From the NCBI GenBank assembly GCA_035533755.1, contig DATLTC010000067.1, positions 62,001 to 126,000 of the forward strand: 64,000 bases of DNA, written 5' to 3'. Made by a program: the position numbers and the translations under genes. The notes under the pieces were generated by a model. It saw only the letters and a list, made by a program, of their open reading frames with translations. It had not been told where the DNA came from and made no database searches. This DNA is from Gemmatimonadaceae bacterium (lineage in GTDB: Bacteria > Gemmatimonadota > Gemmatimonadetes > Gemmatimonadales > Gemmatimonadaceae). Positions 24,673 through 33,607 of this stretch are shown here, piece after piece; position 1 is the stretch's first letter; every line of letters begins with the position of its first letter.

Positions 24673-26031
24673 CTAGTCGTCGCCGTACCCGTCGCCGATC
24701 CGGTACCGCTTGAGCTTGTCGTACAGGGTGCGCAGTCCGATGCCCAGCCGGTCGGCGGCCTCGCGGCGGTTGCCGCCGGTGGCGGTGAGCACCTCCTCGA
24801 TCGCGTTGCGCTCCAGATCGGCGAGCGTGTGTGGGGCCTCGAGCTTGGGGCGGAGGCCGTTGCGCAGCGCGCCGTCGCCCGCCGGCTGGATATCGGCGGC
24901 CCGGATGCGATGCCCGGTGGCGAGAATGGCCGCGCGCTCGAGCGCATTGGCCAGCTCCCGCACGTTGCCCGGCCACGCCGCCTCCTGGATGCGGCGCTTG
25001 GCGTCGTCGTCGAGGGTCAGATGCGACCGTCCGACATCGGCCCCGATGCGCAGCAGCAGGTTCTCGGCCAGAGGCAGGATGTCCCCGCGCCGCTCGCGCA
25101 GCGGCGGCAGACGGATGGGGAACACGGCCAACCGGTGATAGAGATCCTCGCGCAGTCCGCCCGACGCCAGCAGGTCGGCGGGCTCGCGATTCGTGGCGGC
25201 CACCCACCGCACGTCGGCTTCGATGGTGCGCGTGCCGCCCACGCGCTCGAACCGGCGGTCCTGCAGCACGCGGAGCAGCTTGGCCTGGACCTCGGGCTTC
25301 ATCTCGCCAATCTCGTCGAGAAAGAACGTGCCGCCGTCGGCCAGTTCGATGCGTCCGCGCCGCGCCGCCGTGGCGCCCGTGAACGCGCCCTTCTCGTGCC
25401 CGAACAGCTCGCTCTCGAGCAGCGTCTCGGGAAGCGCGGCGCAGTTCACGGCCACGAACGGCCCGTGGGCGCGGGCGCTCCAGGCGTGCAGCGTGCGGGC
25501 CGCCACCTCCTTGCCCGTGCCGCTCTCGCCGATCAGGAGCACCGTGGAGTTGGTGGGCGCCACGCGGCGCAGCCCGTCCACCACCGCCGCCATCGCCGGG
25601 TCGCCGTACGTGAGCGGCGGCAGCGGCGGCGCCTCGCGCGCCGCGCGATCGCGCGCCGCGAGCAGCGTGCGCCGCTCCAGGGCCCGCGACGCCAGCAGTC
25701 GCAGTTCGCGCGGACTGCTGATCGGCTTTTCCAGATAGTCGAACGCGCCGAGCTTCATCGCTTCCACGGCCGATTCCACCGATCCGTGCGCCGTGAGCAG
25801 GATGACCTCCATCTCCGGTTGCTCGGCGCGGGCCCGCCGCAGCAGCTCCAGCCCGTCCATTCGCGGCATCCGGAGATCGGTGATCAGCAGATCGAAGCTC
25901 TCGCGGGCCAACCGCCGCGCCGCCTCTTCGCCGTCGGCGGCCGAGGCCACCGAGTGCCCGTCGTCTTCCAGGGCCTCGGCGATGAACTCGCGCAGCCCCT
26001 GCTCGTCGTCCGCCACCAGGATGCGTGCCAT
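24673..26031 (-). CDS. NtrC-family sigma54-dependent response regulator
   Basis: 452 residues. Receiver domain first (acceptor Asp 52 in LLITDLRMP, Lys 102 in YLEKPIS), then an AAA+ domain with Walker A GESGTGKE (168-175), the sigma54-contact loop GAFTGA (215-220), [11 protein letters not shown] (Walker B) and the R-finger region, and finally a Fis-type HTH ([20 protein letters not shown]). It should activate sigma54 promoters when phosphorylated. The partner kinase gene ends 8 nt upstream. The two follow the MacAB-type exporter on the same strand, so the pair may control the exporter or respond to the same stress. Confidence 0.95.
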   Translation of the reverse strand: MARILVADDEQGLREFIAEALEDDGHSVASAADGEEAARRLARESFDLLITDLRMPRMDGLELLRRARAEQPEMEVILLTAHGSVESAVEAMKLGAFDYLEKPISSPRELRLLASRALERRTLLAARDRAAREAPPLPPLTYGDPAMAAVVDGLRRVAPTNSTVLLIGESGTGKEVAARTLHAWSARAHGPFVAVNCAALPETLLESELFGHEKGAFTGATAARRGRIELADGGTFFLDEIGEMKPEVQAKLLRVLQDRRFERVGGTRTIEADVRWVAATNREPADLLASGGLREDLYHRLAVFPIRLPPLRERRGDILPLAENLLLRIGADVGRSHLTLDDDAKRRIQEAAWPGNVRELANALERAAILATGHRIRAADIQPAGDGALRNGLRPKLEAPHTLADLERNAIEEVLTATGGNRREAADRLGIGLRTLYDKLKRYRIGDGYGDD

Positions 26032-26039
26032 GGCCGGGT

Positions 26040-27293
26040 TCAGCCCGCGGGAATCGAGATGCGGAACACCGCGCCGCCGCCGGCGTGATTGACGGCCGTC
26101 ACCGTGCCGCCGTGCATCTGCGTCACGCGCTGCGCCACCGCGAGCCCGAGGCCGGTGCCCGTGGTGCGCGTGGTGTAGAACGGCGCGAAGATCTTCTCCT
26201 CGTCGCCCGGGGAGATGCCGTCGCCGAAGTCGCGCACGGCGATCTCCAGCGCGCCCCCGCGCTGGCGCACCGTCACTTCGGGACGCGTGCCGGCCGCCGT
26301 GGCCTGGAGCGCGTTGCGCAGCACGTTGGTGATCGCCTGGCGCATCCGCGCGTCGTCCAGCGGCCAGCTGCGCGGCGCGTCGTCCAGCGCCAGCGAGAAC
26401 CGGCCCGGCGCCACCTCGTCGGCGCCGGCGCGCACCAGCGCCACCGGGTCGGTGGGCCGGATGTCGATCGGGCCCGAGCGCACGAAGTCGAGCAGGTCGC
26501 TGGTGAGCGCCTCCAGGCGCTCGGCCTCCTGCACCACGCGCTCGGCCTTGCGATGGTCGGCTTCGCGCGACGTGAGCCGCTCGGCCAGCAGCTGCGCGTG
26601 CCCCTTGAGCGACGCCAGGGGATTGCGGATCTCGTGCGCCATCACGCCGGCCATCTCGCCGAGGGCGCTGAGGCGCCGCTGTTCCTCCATCCGCCGCTCG
26701 GCCAGCTCCTGCTGCGCCGACAGCCGCCAGAAGATGAACGCGGCGGCCAGCAGCGCGGCGGCGACGAGCGCCGAGAGGATGAACGTGCTCAACGATTCGG
26801 CGGCCATCTGCTCGGCGGCCACCGGTTCGAACTCGATGGCGAGCAGCCGGCGCGGCCCTTCTTCGGCCCCGTCGGGCGTGCCGCGGGAGAGCGGCGCCAT
26901 GGCCGTGATCCGGATGCGCGATCCGACCGTCTCGACCACCGGCGGCCGCCGCATCACGCGCGTGGAGTCGAGCGCGGCGGTGTCGGCGGCCGTCCCCGCC
27001 TGCGCCAGCGCGTGCCCGCCGGCGTCGAACAGGCCGACGTACCGCAGCCCCGCGTCCTCGCGCATCCGCAACAGCGAGTCGAGCTGCTGCGCGGTGGGCA
27101 CCGTGGGCAGCGCGCGCACCAGCTGGCGGGCCGATTCGAACAGCACGCCGGCCTGCCCACGGTTGAGCGTGGACGTGGCGCGCACCACGCGGCGATGGCT
27201 CATCCAGGACATGGCGAGCAGCGCAGCGGCCATGGCGACCGTCGTGGCCAGCCATCCCCAGCGCGCCCAGCGGCCAATTCGAGCAGTGCGCAT
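26040..27293 (-). CDS. Sensor histidine kinase paired with the NtrC-type regulator
   Basis: 417 residues from the ATG at 27293. Membrane helix 1 is at about 12-30, an extracytoplasmic region of about 140 residues follows, and membrane helix 2 is at about 175-195 ([18 protein letters not shown]). HisKA motif [17 protein letters not shown] has His 220; the ATPase domain has [17 protein letters not shown] and [18 protein letters not shown]. This is the NtrB/ZraS-like arrangement typical for partners of sigma54 activators. It is 127 nt downstream of the permease gene; a TATATT box at 27345-27350 may give it its own promoter. Confidence 0.93.
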   Translation of the reverse strand: MRTARIGRWARWGWLATTVAMAAALLAMSWMSHRRVVRATSTLNRGQAGVLFESARQLVRALPTVPTAQQLDSLLRMREDAGLRYVGLFDAGGHALAQAGTAADTAALDSTRVMRRPPVVETVGSRIRITAMAPLSRGTPDGAEEGPRRLLAIEFEPVAAEQMAAESLSTFILSALVAAALLAAAFIFWRLSAQQELAERRMEEQRRLSALGEMAGVMAHEIRNPLASLKGHAQLLAERLTSREADHRKAERVVQEAERLEALTSDLLDFVRSGPIDIRPTDPVALVRAGADEVAPGRFSLALDDAPRSWPLDDARMRQAITNVLRNALQATAAGTRPEVTVRQRGGALEIAVRDFGDGISPGDEEKIFAPFYTTRTTGTGLGLAVAQRVTQMHGGTVTAVNHAGGGAVFRISIPAG

Positions 27294-27344
27294 GACGTCC
27301 CCGGCAACGTGGGCCCGAACGCGAGTGTTCGGGTCCGTGTCGCG

Positions 27345-27350
27345 AATATA
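27345..27350 (-). promoter_or_regulatory. -10-like TATATT upstream of the kinase-regulator pair
   Basis: Minus-strand TATATT followed by CG, 51 nt before the kinase ATG. The same TATATTC string precedes the class V aminotransferase and the molybdenum hydroxylase genes. No good -35 partner at standard spacing. Confidence 0.3.
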
Positions 27351-27420
27351 CGAGGCCGGCGGAAGCGGGGCGACCAAGGTGTCCGCCGGAGCCAACCGCC
27401 GGGGCATGGCGCGATCTCCC

Positions 27421-28638
27421 CTATTCGTATCGCAGGGCTTGGATGGGATCCAGCGCCGCCGCCTTGCGCGCCGGATAGTAGCCGAAGAAGATCCCCACCG
27501 CCGCCGAGAACCCGATCGCGATGCCCACCATGGCCGGCGCGATGGCCGTCTGCCACCCCGTGGCCTGTTGCAGCACCGCCGAGCCCGCGTAGCCGAGCGC
27601 CACGCCGAAGAAGCCGCCGATCACGCTCATCACGATCGCCTCGACCAGGAACTGGGTGAGCACGTCGCTGCCGCGGGCCCCGATCGCCATGCGAATGCCG
27701 ATCTCGCGCGTGCGCTCGGTGACCGACACGAGCATGATGTTCATGATGCCGATGCCGCCCACGAGCAGCGAGATGCTGGCGATCGCCGCCAGCAGCAGCG
27801 TCATCACCTGCGTCGTGCCCGACGCCGCCTGCGCGAGATCGGTCTGGTTACGCACGGTGAAGTCGTCGGGATCATACGGCGCCAGCTTGTGCGTATCGCG
27901 CAGGATCTGCGTGATCTCCTGCTCGGCCGCCGGGATCTCGTCCTTGGTGGACGTGCTGACCAGGATCTGGGCGATGAACTGGTGGTTCGAGAGCCGCGTC
28001 TGGACCGTGGTGTACGGCACGAGGATCACGTCGTCCTGGTCGTTGCCTTCGGCCGTCTGGCCCTTGGCCGCCAGCACGCCGATGATCTTGAACGGCACGT
28101 TGCGGATGCGGATCGGCTGGCCCACCGGATCCTGCCCGGGCCAGAGGTTGTCGGCCACCGTCTTGCCGATCACGGCCACGCGGGCATTGGACCGCTGGTC
28201 GGTGATGTCGAAAAAGCGCCCCGAGGTGGTCTTCCAGTCGCGGATGGTGGGGTACTGGACCGACACGCCCTGCACGCCCGTGCGCCAGTTGCCGGTGCCG
28301 CCCACGATCTGTCCGAACGCGATGATCACCGGCGACGTGTTGGTGAGCAGCAGCCCCTGCTGGGCCAGCGTCTCGTAATCCTTGATCGTCAGCCGATTGG
28401 ACGTGCCGGCGCCCTGGCTCACGCCGCCGGTCTTGAACGCGCCCTGCGTGATCACCAGCATGTTCGTGCCCAGATTGTCGATGCGGTGCTGGATCTCCGA
28501 CTTCGCGCCCTGCCCCACCGCCACCATCACGATCACGGCCCCCACGCCGATGATGATGCCGAGCATGGTGAGCAGCGTGCGCATCTTGTTCTTCAGGATG
28601 CTCTTGGTGGCGATGTTGATGAGTCGTGAGGATTTCAT
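27421..28638 (-). CDS. MacB-type ABC transporter permease
   Basis: 405 residues. One N-terminal membrane helix (TLLTMLGIIIGVGAVIVMVA, about 22-42), a large periplasmic domain, and three C-terminal helices ending in an FtsX-like segment with EIGIRMAIGARGSDVLTQFL. This is the permease half of a MacB-like mechanotransmission exporter, with the ATPase encoded separately rather than fused. The ATPase gene ends 3 nt upstream and the MacA-like adaptor is the first gene of the operon. Substrates of the family include macrolides, peptides, siderophores and lipoproteins; none can be chosen here. Confidence 0.93.
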   Translation of the reverse strand: MKSSRLINIATKSILKNKMRTLLTMLGIIIGVGAVIVMVAVGQGAKSEIQHRIDNLGTNMLVITQGAFKTGGVSQGAGTSNRLTIKDYETLAQQGLLLTNTSPVIIAFGQIVGGTGNWRTGVQGVSVQYPTIRDWKTTSGRFFDITDQRSNARVAVIGKTVADNLWPGQDPVGQPIRIRNVPFKIIGVLAAKGQTAEGNDQDDVILVPYTTVQTRLSNHQFIAQILVSTSTKDEIPAAEQEITQILRDTHKLAPYDPDDFTVRNQTDLAQAASGTTQVMTLLLAAIASISLLVGGIGIMNIMLVSVTERTREIGIRMAIGARGSDVLTQFLVEAIVMSVIGGFFGVALGYAGSAVLQQATGWQTAIAPAMVGIAIGFSAAVGIFFGYYPARKAAALDPIQALRYE

Positions 28639-28641
28639 GGG

Positions 28642-29400
28642 TCAGTCCGCCACCGGTTCGGGTTCCAGATGCATCAGGTCCTCGGCGGCGACGTGCCGGT
28701 CCACCACCGCCTCGTCCCGGATGATGTGCCCGTCGCGCAGTTCGATCACCCGTTTCGTGTACCCCGCGATGTCGTGCTCGTGCGTCACGAGCACCACCGT
28801 GATGCCCTGCTCGTTCAATTCCTGGAACAGCGCCAGCACTTCCACCGACGTCTGCGAGTCCAGGTTGCCCGTGGGTTCGTCGGCCAGCACCATCGCCGGC
28901 CGCGTGACCAGGGCCCGCGCGATCGCCACGCGCTGCTGCTGGCCGCCCGACAGCTCGCTCGGCTCGTGGTCCAGCCGTTCACCCAGCCCCACGCGCTCCA
29001 GGGCTTCCCTGGCCAGCTGCTTGGTGTCGAGCTTGCGGTTGCTGCGATCGTAGAGCAGCGGAAGTTCCACGTTCTCCAGCGCCGACGTGCGCGCCAGCAG
29101 GTTGAACCCCTGGAACACGAACCCGATCTTGGCGTTCCGGATGTCGGCCAGTTCGTTCTTGCTCAATCCGTCCACGCGGACCCCGTCCAGCATGTAGCTG
29201 CCGTGCGTGGGCTGATCCAGGCAACCGAGGATGTTCATGAGCGTGGACTTTCCCGAGCCCGACGCGCCCATGATCGCGATCATCTCGCCGCGCTCCACGG
29301 TGAAGTCCACGCCGCGCAGGGCGTGCACCTGGGTCTTGCCCGTGGCGTACACCTTCTTGAGCCCTTCCACGCGGATGACGACGTCCTTGACCTCGGCCAT
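28642..29400 (-). CDS. ABC transporter ATP-binding protein (MacB/LolD type)
   Basis: 252 residues. Walker A GASGSGKSTLMN, signature LSGGQQQRVAIARAL, Walker B MVLADEPTGNLDS and the H-loop VLVTHEHDIAGY are intact. The spacing and the sequence after the signature place it in the MacB/LolD/FtsE group. It is encoded 2 nt after the adaptor and 3 nt before the permease, so the three make one operon. It should form the cytoplasmic ATPase dimer of the exporter. Confidence 0.95.
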   Translation of the reverse strand: MAEVKDVVIRVEGLKKVYATGKTQVHALRGVDFTVERGEMIAIMGASGSGKSTLMNILGCLDQPTHGSYMLDGVRVDGLSKNELADIRNAKIGFVFQGFNLLARTSALENVELPLLYDRSNRKLDTKQLAREALERVGLGERLDHEPSELSGGQQQRVAIARALVTRPAMVLADEPTGNLDSQTSVEVLALFQELNEQGITVVLVTHEHDIAGYTKRVIELRDGHIIRDEAVVDRHVAAEDLMHLEPEPVAD

Positions 29401-29402
29401 GG

Positions 29403-30716
29403 CTAGAACCCTCCGCGGAATCCGCCTCTACCACCCTGCGTGTTGCCCTGGAACGGATTCGCCGTCGCCGAGCCCGATGTGGAGCCGCCCGTGACCGCGG
29501 CGATGATCTGCATCCCTTCCTTGATCGTGGGACCGGTGATCTCCGTTTCCTGGCCGTCGGTGAGCCCGGTATGCACGCGCGCTATGGCAAGCTTGCCGCT
29601 GCTGTCCAGGTACCAGAGCGCCGCCACGTCCGGCAGGCGCTGAGCACCCGCTCCCCCTCGGCCGCCAGGACCGCCCCGGCCGCCGCCACCGCCGCCGCGC
29701 TGGAACCCACCGCCGCGGCGACCGCGCGCCGCGGAGTCCGCGCCGCCGCTCCGCCGCCCGGAGTCACCGGACGAAGCGTACTGCTGGCGCATCTGCGCGA
29801 TCATCGCCTGCGTGGGCCGGAAGCGAATCGCCGCATCCGGGATCTTGAGAACGGCGGTCGCCTTGGCGATCTCGAAGTTCACCGTGGCCGTCATGCCGGG
29901 ACGCAGCGCGCCGTCGGGATTGGGCACGTTCACCACCACGGGATAGTCCACCACGTTGTCCACCGTCGTCGACTGCAGCCGCACCTGCCGGACGATGCCG
30001 TGGAACACGCGATCGGGGTATGCTTCGACCGTGAAGTCCGCGATCTGTCCGTCGTGGATCTGCCCGATGTCGGCCTCGTCCACCGACGCGATGATCTGCA
30101 TGTTCTTGAGATCGCCGGCGATGAGGAACAGCTCGGGCGCCGAGAAGCTGGCGGCCACCGTCTGTCCGGGATCCACCGTGCGCTTGATGACGATGCCGTC
30201 GATGGGCGAGTAGATGAACGCGTAGGCCAGGTTCTGTTCCGCCTCGGTGAGGGCCACGGAATCGGACTTGAGAGTGGCGATCGACATCGCGTAGTTGGCT
30301 TCGGCGGTTTCGTAGTCCGACTGCGTCTCCGCCTTGTTGGTGAGCAGCCGCTCGATTTGCTGCACCGCGAACATCTTCTGCTTGAGGTCCGCCTCGCCCT
30401 GCGCCTCCGACGCCTTGGCGCGGTCCACGGACAACCGCAGCACCGTGGTATCGATGCGTGCCAGGAGTTCGCCCTTGCGCACGTGATCGTTGAAGTCCGC
30501 ATAGAGCGCGTCGATGCGCCCGGACACCTGCGTGCCCACCTGCACGGAATCCACGGCGGTGAGGTTGCCCGTGGCGCTGACCGTGGATTCCAGGTCGCCG
30601 CGCGTGATCGGAACGAAGAGATACGACGTCGTGCCGGCCGAGGCCTGACGCCGGAAGTAGGCGGTGGTGCCGGCCACGGCGATGATCACGACCAGCCCGA
30701 TGATGATCCGTTTCAT
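29403..30716 (-). CDS. MacA-like periplasmic adaptor protein with an RGG-rich insert
   Basis: 437 residues. An N-terminal membrane anchor (RIIIGLVVIIAVAGTTAYF) is followed by the adaptor core: a barrel-sandwich/lipoyl half (GNLTAVDSVQVGTQVSGRID), a short helical hairpin (about 95-160), the second lipoyl half (YSPIDGIVIKRTVDPGQTV) and a beta-barrel domain. Near residues 325-352 there is an unusual low-complexity stretch rich in Arg and Gly (for example GGGRGGPGGRGG), and the C-terminus ends in another Gly/Arg-rich tail. These insertions are not part of the normal family fold. The protein should link the inner-membrane ABC pump to an outer-membrane channel, which is not encoded nearby. It is the first gene of the operon. 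Confidence 0.92.
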   Translation of the reverse strand: MKRIIIGLVVIIAVAGTTAYFRRQASAGTTSYLFVPITRGDLESTVSATGNLTAVDSVQVGTQVSGRIDALYADFNDHVRKGELLARIDTTVLRLSVDRAKASEAQGEADLKQKMFAVQQIERLLTNKAETQSDYETAEANYAMSIATLKSDSVALTEAEQNLAYAFIYSPIDGIVIKRTVDPGQTVAASFSAPELFLIAGDLKNMQIIASVDEADIGQIHDGQIADFTVEAYPDRVFHGIVRQVRLQSTTVDNVVDYPVVVNVPNPDGALRPGMTATVNFEIAKATAVLKIPDAAIRFRPTQAMIAQMRQQYASSGDSGRRSGGADSAARGRRGGGFQRGGGGGGRGGPGGRGGAGAQRLPDVAALWYLDSSGKLAIARVHTGLTDGQETEITGPTIKEGMQIIAAVTGGSTSGSATANPFQGNTQGGRGGFRGGF

Positions 30717-30834
30717 GCGATTCGCTTCCCTCTGGAGTTGTGCACTTCGCGCCGGAGCGCGCTACGCTGGCCCTCCATAGAGCAATCCCCGTGCCATGGG
30801 CCACGCGTAGGCCCCGCAACGAGTTAGCCGCAGC

Positions 30835-30853
30835 GCACGGGCGCCGCCCGTGC
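30835..30853. promoter_or_regulatory. Perfect inverted repeat in the divergent adaptor/hydroxylase intergenic region
   Basis: GCACGGGC (30835-30842) and GCCCGTGC (30846-30853) form a perfect 8-bp dyad with a 3-nt centre, midway in the 236-nt region between the divergent MacA-like and molybdenum hydroxylase genes. It could be a regulator binding site or a small hairpin. Confidence 0.3.
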
Positions 30854-30914
30854 CAATCCCGCACCAGCCACTGCGGATTCCGCACGCCGCCGTACGCGAC
30901 TCCGGACACTTCCA

Positions 30915-30920
30915 TATATT
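30915..30920 (+). promoter_or_regulatory. -10-like TATATT upstream of the molybdenum hydroxylase operon
   Basis: TATATT followed by CG, 32 nt before the ATG at 30953. With GAGGAG at 30939-30944 this gives a normal short leader. No -35 consensus is seen at 16-18 nt. Confidence 0.35.
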
Positions 30921-30952
30921 CGAAACACCACGCGTCTGAGGAGAAGCGAGCC

Positions 30953-31450
30953 ATGCGCATCGAGCTCCAGGTGAACGGCCGAACGCACACCGTGGACGTG
31001 GATCCGAGCCGGAGCCTGCTGAGCGTGCTCCGCGAAGATCTCACGCTCACGGGGCCCAAGTACGGCTGCGGCGAATCGCAGTGCGGCGCGTGCACCGTGC
31101 TGCTCGACGGACGGTCGGTGCACTCGTGCGTGACGCCGGTGTCGGCGGCGGTGAACGCGCCGGTCACCACGATCGAGGGACTCGAACGCGACGGCCGGCT
31201 GCACGTGGTGCAGCAGGCGTTCCTCGACGAGCAGGTGGCGCAGTGCGGCTACTGCACGGGCGGGATGATCATGGCCGCGATCTCGCTGCTCGCCGCCACG
31301 CCCAAGCCGTCGCGCGACGAGATCGTGCGCGCCATGGACGGGAACGTCTGCCGCTGCGGCACCTACCCGCGGATCGTGACCGCCATCCAGCGCGCCGCCG
31401 GCCAACTGGCGCAACCGGCAGTCCAGACCTTCCGAGAGGTCCAGCCATGA
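30953..31450 (+). CDS. [2Fe-2S] subunit of a xanthine dehydrogenase-family molybdenum hydroxylase
   Basis: 165 residues from the ATG at 30953, with GAGGAG eight nt upstream. The plant-type ferredoxin cluster motif KYGCGESQCGACTVLLDG and a second C-x2-C...C-x-C motif (CGYCTGGM and VCRCGTYPRI) provide ligands for two [2Fe-2S] clusters. It has no export signal of its own. Its TGA overlaps the ATG of the large subunit by 4 nt, so the two are translationally coupled. Two-subunit enzymes of this kind (isoquinoline 1-oxidoreductase type) lack the FAD subunit and pass electrons to another acceptor. Confidence 0.95.
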   Translation: MRIELQVNGRTHTVDVDPSRSLLSVLREDLTLTGPKYGCGESQCGACTVLLDGRSVHSCVTPVSAAVNAPVTTIEGLERDGRLHVVQQAFLDEQVAQCGYCTGGMIMAAISLLAATPKPSRDEIVRAMDGNVCRCGTYPRIVTAIQRAAGQLAQPAVQTFREVQP

Positions 31451-33582
31451 CGAACTCGCGCCGCGACTTTCTCAAGACGCTCGGCAGCGGCATCGCCATC
31501 GCGCTCGTCACCGGCGACGCCACGGCTCAGGGCCTGCATCGGGCCATCCATCCCGGCGCGAGCGGCGGTGCGCCCGCGCCCACGGATCAGATCGCGGCGT
31601 GGCTGCACGTCGGCGCCGACGATTCCGTCACCGTCTACACCGGCAAGGTCGAGGTCGGCCAGGGCATCCGCACGTCGCTTGCCCAGGAGCTGGCCGAGGA
31701 GCTGCGCGTGCCGCTGGCGTCGGTGCACATGATCATGGGCGACACCGACCTCACGCCGTACGACATGGGCACCTTCGGCAGCATGTCCACGCCGCGCATG
31801 GGGCCCATCCTCCGCAAGGCCGGCGCGTCGGCGCGCGAACTGCTCATCGACCTTGCCGCCGCCAAGTGGCGCGTGGGCCGCGAGACGTTGACCGCCCAAC
31901 TGGGCGCGGTCGTCGACCGCGCGCACGGCCGCCGCGCCACGTACGGCGAATTGACGGCCGGCCGCCTGCTGGTCGAGACGATGCGCGACGACGCGCCGCT
32001 CACGCCGGCCTCGGCGTGGATGACGGCCGGACACTCCCTGCCCCGCGTGGGCGCGCGGGACGTCGTCACCGGCCGCCATCAGTACCCGTCGGACATCACC
32101 CGTCCGGGCATGCTCCACGGCAAGGTGCTGCGCGCGCCCTCCATCGGCGCCACCATGCAGTCCGTGGACGCGAGCGACGCCGCCTCGGTCAACGACGCGA
32201 TCGTCGTGCAGGACGGGCAGTTCGTGGGCGTGGCGGCGCCGCGCACGGCCGACGCCGAGCGCGCGCTGATCTCCATTCGCGCCACGTGGGCGCCCGCGCC
32301 GGGCCCGCAGCCGTCGTCGCTCGATGTCTACGACTATCTCAAGCGCACGCGCCCCGCGCCGAGCAGCGGGCGCGGCGGCGGCGAGGGATTCGGCGGCGGC
32401 GAGCCCTTCGTGCAGGGCGACGTGGACGGCGCGCTCAAGTCCGCGGCGCACACGCTGGCGCGCACGTACACGGTGGCGTACATCGCCCACGTGCCGCTGG
32501 AGCCGCGGGCCGCCGTGGCCGAGTGGACCACGGACGACAAGGGCCCGAAGCTCACCGTGTGGACGGGCACGCAGCGCCCATTCGGCGTCAAGGAAGAACT
32601 GATGCGCGCCTTCGACCTGGCCGACGACCGCGTGCGCGTGATCATGCCCGACACGGGCTCGGGGTACGGCGGCAAGCACACCGGGGAATGCGCCGTCGAA
32701 GCGGCGCGCCTGGCCCGTGGCGCCAGGCAGCCGGTGTCGCTGGTGTGGACGCGCGAAGAGGAATTCCGTTGGGCGTACTTCCGGCCGGCCGGCGTGATCG
32801 ACGTGAACGCCGGCATGACCGCCGACGGCACGCTCACGGCGTGGGCGTTCGACAATTACAACTCCGGCCCGGCCGCCATCCGGCCCATGTACGCGATCAC
32901 CAACCAGCGCGTGGAGTACCACCCCAGCGAGTCGCCGCTGCGGCAGGGGTCGTATCGCGGCCTGGCGGCCACGGCCAACCACTTCGCGCGCGAGATGCAT
33001 GTCGACGAGATGGCGCGCCTGGTGGGCATGGACACGCTGGCCTTCCGGCTCCGGAACCTCGCGGACGAGCGCCTGCGCGCCGTGTTCCAGACCGCGGCCG
33101 ACAGGTTCGGCTGGGGCAAGCCGCGGGCCGAGGGGCGCGGCGTGGGCATCGCCGGCGGCTTCGAGAAGGGCGGCTACATCGCCACCGCGATCGAGGTCGC
33201 GGTGGACCGGACGAGCGGATCGGTGAAGCTGGTGCGTGGCGTGAGCGCGTTCGACTGCGGCGCCGTGGTCAATCCCGACATCCTGCGCAATCAGATCGAG
33301 GGCGCATTCATCCAGGGCATCGGCGGCGCGCTGTTCGAGGCGATCGATTTCGACCATGGCGTGATCCGCAACGCGCACCTGGCGCAGTACCGGGTGCCGC
33401 GCTTCTCCGACGTGCCCGACGTCGAGGTCGTGCTCATCGACCGCAAGGACCAGACGCCGATGGGCGCCGGTGAGACGCCGATCTTCGGCGTGGCGCCGGC
33501 CATCGGCGCGGCGATCTTCGACGCCACCGGCATCCGCGTGCGCCAACTGCCGATGGCGCGGGGCGGGCTCCGGACGAGCTGA
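31447..33582 (+). CDS. Molybdopterin-binding subunit of a xanthine dehydrogenase-family hydroxylase, Tat-exported
   Basis: 711 residues. The N-terminus NSRRDFLKTLGSGIAIALV is a Tat signal, so the enzyme probably acts in the periplasm and carries the small subunit along. The cofactor-binding segments VYTGKVEVGQGIRTSLAQEL and PDTGSGYGGKHTGECA are clear, and MGAGETPIFGVAPA near the C-terminus has the conserved Glu of the active site. This is the IorB/aldehyde oxidase-like subgroup that hydroxylates N-heterocycles or oxidises aldehydes. No FAD subunit or XdhC-type chaperone adjoins it. Substrate unknown. Confidence 0.93.
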   Translation: MTNSRRDFLKTLGSGIAIALVTGDATAQGLHRAIHPGASGGAPAPTDQIAAWLHVGADDSVTVYTGKVEVGQGIRTSLAQELAEELRVPLASVHMIMGDTDLTPYDMGTFGSMSTPRMGPILRKAGASARELLIDLAAAKWRVGRETLTAQLGAVVDRAHGRRATYGELTAGRLLVETMRDDAPLTPASAWMTAGHSLPRVGARDVVTGRHQYPSDITRPGMLHGKVLRAPSIGATMQSVDASDAASVNDAIVVQDGQFVGVAAPRTADAERALISIRATWAPAPGPQPSSLDVYDYLKRTRPAPSSGRGGGEGFGGGEPFVQGDVDGALKSAAHTLARTYTVAYIAHVPLEPRAAVAEWTTDDKGPKLTVWTGTQRPFGVKEELMRAFDLADDRVRVIMPDTGSGYGGKHTGECAVEAARLARGARQPVSLVWTREEEFRWAYFRPAGVIDVNAGMTADGTLTAWAFDNYNSGPAAIRPMYAITNQRVEYHPSESPLRQGSYRGLAATANHFAREMHVDEMARLVGMDTLAFRLRNLADERLRAVFQTAADRFGWGKPRAEGRGVGIAGGFEKGGYIATAIEVAVDRTSGSVKLVRGVSAFDCGAVVNPDILRNQIEGAFIQGIGGALFEAIDFDHGVIRNAHLAQYRVPRFSDVPDVEVVLIDRKDQTPMGAGETPIFGVAPAIGAAIFDATGIRVRQLPMARGGLRTS

Positions 33583-33607
33583 AGGTCGGCGCCCGCCCCG
33601 CGGCGCG

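Noticed and set aside
24673-27255. An 860-codon fusion of regulator and upstream sequence
   Set aside because: The region before 26031 in that frame is an off-frame reading of the histidine kinase; the regulator has its own ATG eight nt after the kinase stop.
30717-30952. A short upstream frame that would add 71 residues to the [2Fe-2S] subunit
   Set aside because: Added residues have no similarity to the family, while GAGGAG sits correctly before the ATG at 30953.
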